A stretch of 64,000 nucleotides of DNA. It comes from Taudactylus pleione. Lineage: Eukaryota > Chordata > Amphibia > Anura > Myobatrachidae. The stretch's first letter is position 1. Each line of letters opens with the position of its first letter. The translations under genes and the position numbers were made by a program. Below the pieces are notes generated by a model. The model was not told the origin of the DNA. It ran no database searches and worked only from the letters and a program-made list of their open reading frames with translations. This document shows positions 45,664 to 55,386 of this stretch, in pieces. The stretch spans positions 7,340,001 through 7,404,000 of the forward strand of contig JAUIMM010000126.1 of NCBI GenBank assembly GCA_031769625.1, given 5' to 3'.

Positions 45664-46152
45664 CAGATGTGTCTTCATACATCTAGCCTCATTGCGCGTT
45701 AAACAGCCGCCCTTATCGCGCCATGCTTTGGCGTAACTGTAGCGCTGAGCGTCTTTTTGTGATTACTTTTTAGTTTCAAATGAGTCTTATTCACACACTG
45801 ATGCGAATAGCTAGCACAGCAGCTTCTGCTGATTAAAATGAAATGCAGCATGCCTATGGTCTCTTGTGCGTCTGCGGGTGTATCTGCGTGCAAAACGCTA
45901 CATTACAATGTTACAGCTGCTGCCACTGCATTTCACATGCAGATACAGACACACAGAGAACATAAGCATGCTGCATATTTTAATCAGCAGAAGCTGCTTG
46001 TGCTAGCTATTTGCATCACTGTGTGAATAAGATGCATTTGAAGGTAAAAAGTTGAATGAAAAGACGCTCTGTGCTACCGAGGCACATGGAGCTCCCGCCT
46101 TGTGTGGCGTGACTTGTAGCGCAGGGAGGGTAGATGTATGTGGACACATCTG
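45664..46152. mobile_element. foldback MITE, CAGATGTGTCC ends (copy 2)
   Basis: The ends are CAGATGTGTCTTCATACAT and, inverted, CAGATGTGTCCACATACAT. TA flanks both sides. The body shows the same inverted AGCAGCTTCTGCTGATTAAAAT words as copy 1 at 16345-16784. Confidence 0.75.
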
Positions 46153-46479
46153 TATGCAGATCTGTTGTCCATGTTGGTGGTTCCCTCTTCTGCTTTTCTA
46201 TCAGAGAAGATCTCTTCACTCTGACCATTTCAGCACACAAGTTTACAATGTCTGGCTTTAATGGTATAGCAGTTAAAACCCAGATCTTGAGATCTAAAAG
46301 GTTTTCAAAGGTGGTGGTACAGACTAAGAATAAGACTAGTAAGCCTGTGAATGCAGCCTTCTATTAAAGGGTCTTGAAGACTTATGTTGGCTGGTGTGAG
46401 CGACAGGAGTTGCTAGCCTCTTGGTTTAGTTTGAAGTGCATTCTTTGTTACAGGCGAGACTAGAACAGGGTTTATGCTT
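46153..46479. other. non-coding, no recognised feature
   Basis: Short frames only. The stretch ends where the DIRS D' left terminus begins. Confidence 0.3.
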
Positions 46480-46853
46480 TCTTCTTCAGGGTCCATAGGG
46501 ATACCAGGGGGGATAATGTGGTTGGAGAGATCCAGGCACCAAACAGTTAAAGCTTTTAGCTCCCGGGGGTGGTCCTCCATATATACCCCACCCCTAGCCA
46601 CAGGCCTTCAGTTGTTCGTTTGGTTCGGCAGGATTCAGACGCACCTTTGTAACAAAGGACTGCTCAGACAGCCCTAAGCTTTTATTTGTAGGTTTTATTC
46701 TCTGTTTTTGGGTTGGCAGTACTGAGCATCTGAATTAAGACGCGTATACTGCGACTCCTACCTCTGCCGTGCCACAACACCAGTAATAGAGCTGGTGATT
46801 CCGGCGGGTCTCGGCTGAGCGTTCTAGCAGTGATCCTGGGACCCGGACTGCAA

Positions 46854-46881
46854 CCGGACATCTCTGTGCAGAGATGTCCGG
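46854..46881. repeat. 28-base hairpin in the D' 5' region
   Basis: CCGGACATCTCT and AGAGATGTCCGG pair perfectly around GTGC and are followed directly by GTAAGG, a donor-like sequence. The related position in the 716-bp element (about 40832) lacks the left arm. Confidence 0.75.
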
Positions 46882-47424
46882 TAAGGCTATTCCTCGCTTA
46901 GGGGGAATCGTTTGCGGCAGTCCTTGCTTCCGGTGTAAGAGACTCACTGGAAGCCGCTGCAGTCAGTACCCAGAGCGTTCGCGTCCTCACAGTGTACTAA
47001 GTCGGTTGACCCAGCTTAGGAGGAGGTAGACGCTCCTCCCCCTACCAAGACGCTGTCCCATCAAAGGTTTTTGCTTGTCTGGGTCACTCCTCCTACCCGC
47101 CTCGTGTATGTGATGCTCACAGACAGACTATCTGTGTCAGTCTCCATGTATACCTCTCCCATGGCCCAGGTATATAGTGCTCTATATCCTACCAAGCATT
47201 TTCTTTTGAGTAATTGATTCAGAGCCCATTACGGCTGTTTGCTAGCTGCTGTATTTATACTGCCTTTTATTTCCGAATGTCGGTTATAGCTATCACTGTT
47301 TTTCTACTCATCCCTCTGTTGCAGGTGTGCGTGGGCTTATGAGTGTGGGATTTATTATACTTCACATTTAATTGTGACAACCTTCACGAATAACATTACA
47401 TTGCATTGTTACCTTTGAATTGAT

Positions 47425-47812
47425 ATGTCAATAAGTAAAGGCAATTGGGAGGAGAGGTCCCCTGTGCTGATTTCATGTAAAGCCTGTTTAGCGGGCTTGA
47501 CCTCTCAGGATTTGATTAAGGATGGTTTGTGTGCTGTCTGTTATAAAGAGCCACCTTACCAGTCCAGTATACCAGTCCCTGTACAAGAGCCATCTTGGGT
47601 GTCTTCCTTGTCAAGTTATGAAGCAGTTTGTGGATCGTATGGCTACTCCCATAATGCCTCCTTGTATGGGGGCACCCACAGCATGCTATGTTTACACCTC
47701 CTATACATCCTTCCTGGATTGATGCTTATGCCCACTCAAGTCAGTGTAGGGCTCAGTCGGCAGTTGCAAGCAGACCGGTAGTTACTAAGATGCCTAAATG
47801 CAAGTTATCTTT
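47425..47812 (+). pseudogene. DIRS D' ORF1, N-terminal part
   Basis: The start ATG at 47425 ('MSISKGNWEERSPVLISCKAC') opens a 118-codon frame. It contains CKAC, 14 residues, then CAVC, the paired-cysteine motif shared with copies B, C and D. A single base difference further on shifts the frame relative to copy A. The gene is cut at 47812 by insertion of copy D and continues at 54116 with 'QSAQHTDSDES'-type acidic sequence, equivalent to copy A 2240-2270. The role is probably Gag-like; the cysteines suggest a small zinc-binding fold. Confidence 0.72.
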
Positions 47813-47925
47813 CTACTTCCGGGTCCATAGAAGGTCCACAGGAAACCTTGGGGTATAGGTGATGACGAAGACATCCGGGCACCATGCAGTTTTTTTTTTT
47901 TCTCCCAGGCAGGCTCCTCAGTTTC
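47813..47925 (+). repeat. left inverted terminal repeat of DIRS D
   Basis: It pairs with 53990-54115 through GACGAAGACATCCGGGCACC and ACCTTGGGGTATAGGTGATG. A short insertion/deletion difference occurs near GGTCCATAGAAGG. Confidence 0.88.
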
Positions 47926-48489
47926 GTTTGTTGCCTGGCCAGAGTCGGGTCCCTGTATTGCAGTCCTGAAAATTTCAATTTTTTTTTTTTAAGTGCGGTC
48001 AGCGTGAACAGTCCAGTGGAAGTTCGCACGGCCGCATCATCACCCCGCTGCTGCTGAGATGCCGGTACCGATCCTTGCCTCTCGGCGGGCCTCAGGGTTC
48101 TTGGCTAGCAGGGACCCCGGAGAATTCCTAGACCGCGGCTGGATGCTACGGGGTGCAGGTAAGCGACATGCACCGCGGTGGCATGCGCAGGGACGCAGTC
48201 TTTTTCCTCCAGGGTTGTGGGACACCCTGGGAATGACAGCAAGTGTGGTCAGGCACTGAGTCCTGCGTCCACACTAAGCCACTTAGGACTGGAGTACTGC
48301 GGAACACTACACTGTCTTAGGGGTTAAACGCTGGCCAGTGGAGGCAACCTTCCCTGTCTAACAGCTAACTCCTCCCTGCTGCTGAACACTCCTTTCCACT
48401 GTGGTCTATCTTACTCCAAAAATATACTGTTAGGTTAATTGGGTCCCAACAAAAAAAATAACCCTAGTGTGGAAGTGTGTGAGCATGTA

Positions 48490-48603
48490 TAATATAGGTT
48501 GTAAGCTCCACTGGGGCAGGGACTGATGTGAATGAACAAATATTCTCTGTAAAGTGCTGCGGAATATGTGTGCGCTATATAAATAACTGGAAATAAATAA
48601 ACA
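48490..48603 (+). mobile_element. L2/CR1-like LINE 3' tail in DIRS D
   Basis: GGTTGTAAGCTCCACTGGGG, AATATTCTCTGTAAAGTGCTG and TGTGCGCTATATAAATAA are the usual final section of these LINEs. It is followed by an A-rich tail. A minus-strand relative is at 8365-8460. Confidence 0.72.
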
Positions 48604-48961
48604 ATATATTGATCTGTGACAGCTTCTTGTTTCTGGCTCTACCTCCCCATGAGTACTTCGACTGTCATTCTCCCCTGCTGTGTGTCGCTGATCTCCACAG
48701 GCAGTGCGGAGTATGGGTCCCCCGACATACCTCTCCTCTGGTTGTTGGTTAGTGTATGTAGCACTTTTGTCCTACTAGATGCTAAGTCTCTGTAGTTGAC
48801 TGAATGACGTGCCATTAAGTGCAGGTATTATTTTCTGCATTTGTTTGTGTCTGTATGCTAGCACTGTCTGTCTGATTTCTTAACTAAAAACTATCATTCT
48901 GCTATTCTGGGCCATAAGCACGGGTTTGGTGCGTGTGTGGCACAAGTCGCAACTGAGACTC

Positions 48962-50230
48962 TGTCACGCCCCTCTGGAGACCCCAGAATCAGACCCCGTT
49001 ACTTACCTTTGCAGGCGCTGACCAGCGCTGTCTTCCGGCTCCCACGCTGTGCGCTGCTTCCTTCTCTCTCAGGCCGGCCTCCGCTGTTGTCCTCCGGCGG
49101 GTCCCGCTGCTGTGCTGATTCCACGCCGGCTCCTGCTGATCGCTGGTCCCCGCTGATTACTCCCAGGAAGCGCTGTCCTCCGGTCCATGGGCGCGGCCAT
49201 CTTGGATTGCCCATGTGACTCCACTACCACCAATGAAGAGTCTTCTCTTTCTCACTCAGCCTATCAGCTCCCAGCATCCACTATAAAAGGATCCCCAATG
49301 CTGACACAAGTTGCCAGTGCAACTAGTCCCTTAGGTCTACTAAGTGTGCCTCCCCACTGCGCTCCACGGCTATCCAGTCGCTCCACGTAGCCACCCAGCT
49401 ACCAGCATCTACCCACGGCTATCCAGCCGCTCCACGTAGCCACCCAGCTACCAGCGTCTACCCACGGCTATCCAGCCGCTCCACGTAGCCACCCAGCTAC
49501 CAGCGTCTACCCACGGCTATCCAGCCGCTCCACGTAGCCACCCAGCTACCAGCGTCTACCCACGGCTATCCAGCCGCTCCACGTAGCCACCCAGCTACCA
49601 GCGTCTACCCAAAGCTATCCAGCCGCTCCACGTAGCCACTCAGCTACCAGCGTCTACCCACGGCTATCCAGCCGCTCCACGTAGCCACCCAGCTACCAGC
49701 GTCTACCCACGGCTATCCAGCCGCTCCACGTAGCCACCCAGCTACCAGCGTCTACCCACGGCTATCCAGCCGCTCCACGTAGCCACCCAGCTACCAGCGT
49801 CTACCCACAGCTATCCAGCCGCTCCACGTAGCCACCCAGCTACCAGCGTCTACCCACGGCTGTCCAGCCGCTCCACGTAGCCACCCAGCTACCAGCGTCT
49901 ACCCTCGGCTGTCCAGCCGCTCCACGTAGCCACTCTGCTACCAACGTCTACCCACGGCTATCCAGCTGCTCCACGTAGCCTCCCAGCTATCAACGTCCAC
50001 CCAAGGCTATCCAGCCGTTCCAAGTAGCTTCCAAGCTATCACCTCTTCTATACGGTTCCTTAGCCGCACCACGCTACTTCTGCATTACTCAACTCCTTAT
50101 CAGTTTTCTGCATCCTCTCATGCGGAGAAACTTTATCAAGCTAAGTCTCCTCCAGCGAGCGTCTGCACCAAGTAATAAAGGTCCAAGGCCCAGTCCGGGA
50201 ACACAGCCTCAAAATCCCACGATTGTGACA
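48962..50230 (+). mobile_element. solo LTR carrying a 49-bp minisatellite
   Basis: The element starts TGTCACGCCCC and ends TTGTGACA, the TG...CA form of LTRs with a 6-base terminal inversion. A TATA-type box CTATAAAAGG at about 49280 and an AATAAA signal near 50174 are placed as promoter and polyadenylation sites would be. Between them, in the expected transcribed R/U5 part, lies the tandem array. No internal retroviral genes are present. A clear target duplication was not found: GACTC precedes and CTGTT follows. Confidence 0.7.
49364..50035. repeat. 49-bp tandem repeat, about 13-14 units
   Basis: The unit runs CCACCCAGCTACCAGCGTCT then ACCCACGGCTATCCAGCCGC then TCCACGTAG. Units are nearly identical in the middle and increasingly diverged after about 49910. 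Copies are contiguous with no spacers. Confidence 0.95.
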
Positions 50231-50252
50231 CTGTTAAGTGATCATCTTTACT

Positions 50253-51255
50253 ATGTCTGTCAGTGAGAGTGATATGACTAGGTTAACCCCTATTAAAGTG
50301 CTCTGTAAATATTGTACAGCGGTGTTATGGGCACGGGACATAGCCTCTGAGGAGTTATGTTTCCGGTGTTACACTGCCCTTGGGTCCTTCTAAGGCTTCT
50401 GCTGTTCAACAGGAGCCACCATGGAAGTTCTTTGCAAAAGCACTAACAACCATTGCAGGGCATTTAGCAGGCCCTCCTATGTGTCCACAGTTCAGTTTAA
50501 CAGCACCTTTTGCACAAAACCTGCTGCAACCTCCTACACCTTCACAGGTGTTGCCCCCTCAGTGGGTTAATACAGTTCCTGCTATATTGCAGGATGTGAC
50601 TGAGATACGTCAGCAGGGCGCACCTATCAGCAGACCGGCTAAAGGTCTTGCTATTATCGCAATCTCATCTGATGTTGGACTGCTTCTGGATGACTCTGAG
50701 CTACCTCCTCTGGAGGCGGGGATCAAGTCTAATATACAGTATATATTCCAGGGCTAACACAAGCTGTAAAAGCAGCCCTGATCTTTGAGAATGAGCCTCC
50801 TGCACCTAAATCTAAGCATGCATATTTCATGGAAGAAAAGGTGACTGAGGCTACATTCCCATTATCTGACCAATTGGTGAATCACTTGGCGGTAGCTTGG
50901 AAAACTCCTGGAAAGCTGTATCAACCGCAGACGCGTCTAGTCTTTGCTTACCCTTTTTGCTGAGAATTATTTTTCCAAATGGGAGACTCCACCGGTGGTG
51001 GATTCCCATGTCACGTGCTTGGTAAGAAGCGCAACTCTTCCTATGCCTGCCATGTCGTCCCTGAAGGATGTTACAGATGGGAAGGTAGAAGTACAGTATG
51101 CCTTAAACTGTTTATTCGGGGGCTACGTGCAGACCAGCTATGGCCATTTGCTGGGTGGCTCTGGCCATGGAATGTTGGGTTAATAGCCTTGAAACATCCT
51201 TAGCCTCTAATGCTACCAGGGAACAGCTGAATCTGGTGGGAAATCTCAGATATTC
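50253..51255 (+). pseudogene. DIRS D ORF1 (gag-like), broken
   Basis: The ATG at 50253 begins 'MSVSESDMTRLTPIKVL' and is followed by CKYC, 14 residues, and CFRC. A stop follows soon after. The frame at 50380-50757 continues with a Pro-rich segment, and 50944-51200 holds 'KWETPPVVDSHVTCLVRS', equivalent to 'KWESPPAVDSRVTRLIKQ' of copy C. At least two frameshifts break it. The region ends at an AT-rich scar where the remaining ORF1 and the RT start are deleted. Confidence 0.68.
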
Positions 51256-51297
51256 GGCTACCTATATAATATATATATAATATAATAGTCCTATTCT

Positions 51298-52010
51298 CAA
51301 TCTCCGGTCCCTGAACAAATTCCTCAGGGTACCCAGGTTCAGAATGGAGACCCTACACTCCGTTATACTAGCTATGGAACCTGGGGATTTTATGGTATCC
51401 CTAGATATTCAGGATGTATACCTGCATATTCCGATTTGTTTCAGCTCACCAATGTTTTCTCAGGTTCGCTGTGTCACATTTCTCAGGCTCTGCAACTGCA
51501 CCCAGGGTGTTAACAAAGGTCATGGCGGTAATGGCAGCACATCTGCGGCTGCAGGGGATCCACCTGTTACCATACCTGGACGACCTCTTGCTACTAGCAG
51601 GGCCCTCAGAGGTACTTCACCACCACCTGCAGATAACGATATTTGTGCTCCAGGTACACGGGTGGTTGATAAATGGGAAAAGTCCTCACTGATTCCATCT
51701 CAGAGAATGCTCCATCTGGGAGCCCTATTGGATTCACAACAGCAAAGGATTTTTGTGACAGCAGAAACTATCTCCACTTTGCAGACACGTGTATGCAGAT
51801 GCCTTCACAATCGCCGAGAGTCAGTCCACTCAGCAATGCAGTTACTGGGATCCATGGTGTAGACATTCGACATGGTGGAGTATGCCCAGTTTCATTCCTG
51901 GCCTCTGCAGCTATTGATCCTCTCCAAGTGGGATGGATTTCCCCATCATATACGGATGCAAATGATGGTGCTCTCTCCGAAGGTACGCCTGTCGCTAACC
52001 TGGTGGCTAC
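51298..52010 (+). pseudogene. DIRS D reverse transcriptase, YLDD intact but frameshifted
   Basis: RT motif A is at 51344-51440 ('MVSLDIQDVYLHIPI'). After a frameshift, the frame at 51414-51692 has 'TAPRVLTKVMAVMAAHLRLQ', 'PYLDDLLLLAG' and 'HHHLQITIFVLQVHGWLING', so the two aspartates are kept. Connection blocks 'LHLGALLDSQQQRIFVTAET' and 'STLQTRVCRCLHNRR' follow at about 51700-51815 in the first frame. The N-terminal RT is missing through the deletion before 51298. Confidence 0.85.
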
Positions 52011-52713
52011 TTACAGCTTACCTCACCAAGGGGCGTCCCTTTTGGATCTCTGGGTCTTTCTGATGACGGGTGCCAGTCTTCGGGGCTGGGGCGCAGTGAC
52101 TGGTCCACACTCCTTTCAGGGAAGGTGGACCACAGAGGAATCTGCGCTTCCAACCAATATATTGGAACTGCGGGCAGTCTTCAGGGCTCTGCAGCATGCC
52201 AGGCTGTTGCTTCATGGAAAACCTGTGCAAGTACAGTCAGACAATGCCACGACAGTGGCTTATCTAAACAGTCGAGGTGGAACTCTAAGTCAGGCGGCAA
52301 TGACAGAGGGGTCACGTTTTCTGACATGGGTGGAAGGCTATCTACCAGCCATATCGGCGGTATTCATTCTAGGAGTACTGAGTTGGGAAGCTGACTTCCT
52401 CAGCCGGCACGACGTGCATCCAGGAGAATGGTCTCTTCACCAAGAAGTGTTTCAACTCCTAGTGGACAGGTGGGGCCTTCCAGATGTGGAACTCACAGCC
52501 TCTCAACTAAATCACAAGCTGCTTCAGTACGGGTCCTGGTCAAGAGACGCCAGTGCTCTCCTGGTGGACGATCTGTCGGTCAAGTGGACTTTCGTACCTG
52601 TTTCCTCCAATCTCCCTCCTTCCTCAAGTAATTTGGAAGTTCAGACAAGAGGGAGGTATGGTCCTGCTGGTGACTTCAGCGTGGCCCTGACGTCCACGGT
52701 ACTCAGATCTTAG
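52010..52713 (+). pseudogene. DIRS D RNase H and methyltransferase-like region, Asp to Gly change
   Basis: The long open frame 51673-52713 is in the correct phase from about 52030. RNase H blocks are 'FLMTGASLRGWGAVTGPHSF' (the catalytic Asp of TDAS is Gly), 'LPTNILELRAVFRALQ' and 'VQSDNATTVAYLNSRGG'. 'WEADFLSRHDVHPGEWSLHQ' and 'EVFQLLVDRWGLPDVEL' continue into the segment that in DIRS carries a Dam-like methyltransferase. The frame is otherwise open to 52713, making this the best-preserved stretch of polyprotein in the window, though the RNase H active site is altered. Confidence 0.82.
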
Positions 52714-52734
52714 GAGTGTCTCCATCGACACTCC

Positions 52735-53677
52735 GTGGCTGTTGCCTCAACATCCGGACCTGTTGTCTCAGGGCTCTTGCCTCTACCCAGATCTGGGGGT
52801 TGTCCTGTCTTTGACGGCGATGCTCTTGAGACATTTCTCCTAAGGTCCAAAGGTTTTTTCAGCTCTGTGGTTAACACCATGCTCAGAGCACGGAAACCTA
52901 CCTCTGCCAGGATTTACCACAGGGTGTGGCATACCTACTTTGAATGGTGTCGTCCCAGAGGTTACGACCTCCAAGTGTAGAGGATACCCAGAGTGTTGGC
53001 TTTCCTGCAAGCAGGTTTAGACCTTGATCTCCGCCTTGCTACACTGAAGGTCCATATCTCTGCCCTTTCCGTGTGGTTCCAGCAGTGGATCTCAAATGGC
53101 TTGCTGCCAAGACTGTTTCTTCTGGCCATTGCTTCCCCCAGAAGAGTTTCAGATTTAGGGGCTTTCTTGTCATTCCCCATTTCTAGTTTTTCATAAGGAC
53201 AGTGCTTCAAACTCGCCCTGGGTTCCTTCCTAAGGTGGTCTCTAGTTTCCACATAAATGAAGAAATTATTGTGCTGGCCTTTAATACCCCAGACCTCTCG
53301 GCAGAGGAGACCTCATTGGATGTGGTACGTGCCCTCAGGATTTATGTGGATCATACCAGTTCTCTTCGGAAATTGGACTCCATGTTTTTTATGGTTTCCA
53401 CAAGAGAGGATGGCCAGCCAATAAACAAACTTTGGCTAGATGGCTTCGCATGACTATCTCTGAGGCTTACATTCATGAGGGCCTTCCAGTCCCGCCCTCT
53501 GTCACTGCTCATTCTACTGTCTGTAGGCCCTTCTTGGCTGTACAGCTTTGTAAGGCATCCACGTGGTCTTCTATCCAGACCTTTTTGAGGTATTATGCCT
53601 TTAATACCTTTTGCCACTCAGGATGCTTCCTTTGGGGTGCGGATTCTCCTTTCTGCACAGGAGCGACCCGCCTTTGA
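52735..53677 (+). pseudogene. DIRS D tyrosine recombinase, internally deleted
   Basis: Frames in order are 52735-52980 (N-terminal SAM-like domain, 'ARIYHRVWHTYFEWCRPRGY'), 52993-53196 (up to 'LFLLAIASPRRVSDLGAF', with the first catalytic Arg), 53202-53453 and 53432-53677. The last has 'VQLCKASTWSSIQTFLRYYA', whose Tyr is the nucleophile position. About 140 bp is deleted near 53089 compared with copy C, and the HxxR box reads HSTV. The product would have integrated the circular element. Confidence 0.82.
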
Positions 53678-53707
53678 GGATACTGCATTGGCAATCCTCA
53701 AGGTTTG

Positions 53708-53790
53708 CTGTGGACCTTCTATGGACCCTGAAGTAGAAAAGTAGAGATATGGTAAGAACTTACCCTTGTTATGTATTTTTCTACAAGGTC
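53708..53790 (+). repeat. internal complementary region (ICR) of DIRS D
   Basis: GTGGACCTTCTATGGACCCTG then AAGTAG is the inverse of the left outer end. AAAAG follows. Then TAGAGATATGGTAAGAACTTA and sequence to CTACAAGGTC is the inverse of the right outer end. The ICR therefore holds both ends joined through AAAAG. Confidence 0.93.
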
Positions 53791-53974
53791 ACCAGGGCAC
53801 CCGCTCTCACACACCTGTCCTTCAGATGGGCTTCGCTCTGGTCACCGGTTTTCCGTCTCCTTCTGTGTGAGAATGTGATTCTAGTGTGTTCCAGACTTCT
53901 CTCTTATCCTCCTCCGGTCTTTGGCTTGCTATGTAACAGAGGAGACTCCGGCCCGTAGGCGGGGTTTAGAGGGA

Positions 53975-54115
53975 GGCCCCGTTGAATCTTGGGAGAAAAA
54001 ATTTAACTGCATGGTGCCCGAATGTCTTCGTCATCACCTATACCCCAAGGTTTCCTGTGGACCCTATGGACCTCGTAGAAAAAGATAACACGAGTAAGTT
54101 CTTACCATATCTCTA
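53975..54115 (+). repeat. right inverted terminal repeat of DIRS D with terminal extension
   Basis: The inverse of 47813-47925 is followed by about 45 bases unique to this end (AAAAAGATAACACGAGTAAG onward). The extension contains GAGTAAGTTCTTACC, a short palindrome with a donor-like GTAAGT. Confidence 0.88.
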
Positions 54116-54292
54116 CTTTATCAGTCTGCTCAGCATACGGATTCAGACGAATCGGATGATGCGCAGGGTTCTTCTTCAGGGTCTAGCTCAGGAGAGGAGG
54201 ACCATTCGTCCTCAGTGGATGTTACTACTTTAGTGAGGGCGGTTAAATCAATCCTAGATATACAGGATGATGAACCAGCTCCTAGTAAGAAG

Positions 54293-55200
54293 TAGTAAAA
54301 TATAACAGCGCTGCGATTAACAGGACAAATAGATTCAATTTGGTATATACATATTTATTAATACAATTTTAATAAAGATAAAAACGGCCAGTATGAAAAT
54401 ACAAAAGAAAACAAAACAGTAAAAATTTATATATTTTATACACATAGAGCAGACCTATATATTTGTTCAATCACCTGATCCAATTAACAATAAATTTGGA
54501 CTGCTGAGTATTAAAATGGAACACCATTAATATAATACCATCAATTTGTGGTTAGTTGCTTCCACATATACAAAGACCATACATTTACAAGCAGGTAAAT
54601 GGATTTCAAATCATCAGCTTTTTGTAAATCCTGCTTAATTGCAAAGCTGTTGGAGAATCAAAAATAATACTTGTCCAAACACTGAAGTGTTAAATAATAT
54701 CTCAGTCCTTTTTTTAAAAAAGAGAGAACACAGTCCAATGCTTATATAGTAGGCACACTGTGGTGCAGATCTCAACTCAGTCCTCTTAGTGGTTTTTCAA
54801 GAAAACATGCTCATGTGATTATGTTCCACCAGGAGCTTAATAGAGGAATTTATGCAATAACATCAGCACATTTAATGATATCTCAATTATTTAAGTTCTT
54901 CTTGAGAGAAAAAAAACCCTCCAGCATTGGGATAGTTAACACTGAAATAGTTAGCACACTATGGTGCAGATCTTAAAAGTTCAGTCCTCTTGATAATTTT
55001 TATAAACACATAGCTATGTGAAAATACTCACTAGGAGTTTGACAGACGAACTTGTATTGATCCCTTCCAGCCTCAGTGCACTTAGAACTGGATGGTCCTT
55101 GCTGCATGCAACATAAAGCATAGGTGAACACACTGGTGTACACTCTGTAACGCGTTTCCCCACCTCTCTTGGAGTCTCAGTGGGTGGCACTTTGAACACC
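54293..55200 (-). mobile_element. Penelope-like insertion in DIRS D' (minus strand), 5-bp target duplication
   Basis: AGAAG is duplicated at 54288-54292 and 55201-55205, and removal restores the D' ORF1 sequence. Copy A has no such insertion. On the minus strand the 5' side contains CTGAGACTCC and GGGGAAACGCGTTAC. GAAACGCG is a familiar word in the hammerhead-ribozyme regions of Penelope-like elements. The body is AT-rich with two similar GTGGTGCAGATCT sections (54761 and 54961). No RT or GIY-YIG coding sequence remains. The class assignment is tentative. Confidence 0.5.
55151..55180 (-). ncRNA. degenerate hammerhead-ribozyme-like core
   Basis: The minus strand reads CTGAGACTCCAAGAGAGG then TGGGGAAACGCG. 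The order CUGA, stem-loop, GAAAC matches the hammerhead core, but one base of CUGANGA appears missing and the stem is weak. Best read as a decayed motif. Confidence 0.25.
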
Positions 55201-55386
55201 AGAAGGTGTTTAAAACGGAGTTTCCTAAATCTGAGCAGCTCACTGAGCTTTATGAAATAGGCATGGGATAACCCGGACGAACTGTTTTATGTGCATAAAA
55301 GATTAACATCGTTGTATCCTTTCTCAGCTTCTGAATGTACTAAGTGGGAGGTACCTCCTACTGTGGATGGTCATGTGATGCACTAA

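Larger units (their letters stand above)
47813..54115 (+). mobile_element. DIRS retrotransposon copy D (family delta), structurally complete ends
   Basis: The left end CTACTTCCGGGTCCATAG and the right end CTTACCATATCTCTA are defined by the ICR at 53708-53790. The inverted terminal repeats (about 85 bp) share ACCTTGGGGTATAGGTGATG and GACGAAGACATNCGGGCACC, which are almost identical between ends. Gene order is ORF1 (50253-), RT (51298-), RNase H/methyltransferase (to 52713), recombinase (52735-53677), ICR, right repeat. Internal insertions are an L2/CR1-like tail (48490-48603) and a solo LTR (48962-50230). About 1 kb from the ORF1 C-terminus through the RT N-terminus is deleted around an AT-rich scar at 51264-51290. 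Confidence 0.92.
46480..55386 (+). mobile_element. DIRS copy D' (family alpha), 5' part, host of two nested insertions
   Basis: Three separated pieces form one element: 46480-47812 (left terminus, 5' region, start of ORF1), 54116-54292 and 55201-55386 (rest of ORF1). The left terminus has CTTCAGGGTCCATAGGGATAC and ATCCAGGCACCAAACAGTTAA. Copy A carries the same ORF1 sequence without interruption (2199-2600), so the joins can be checked directly. The first gap holds DIRS copy D, and the second a 908-bp Penelope-like insertion. After 55386, sequence of another repeat (GGGCCGTATTCAATTAG) begins and the rest of D' is lost. Confidence 0.85.

Noticed and set aside
48937..49390. Ser/Pro/Arg-rich frames of 60-90 codons
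   Set aside because: They fall in the LTR upstream of the tandem array and show no protein motif.
49364..50035. CRISPR-like array
   Set aside because: The 49-bp units are contiguous without spacers and sit in an LTR of a vertebrate genome, so this is a minisatellite.
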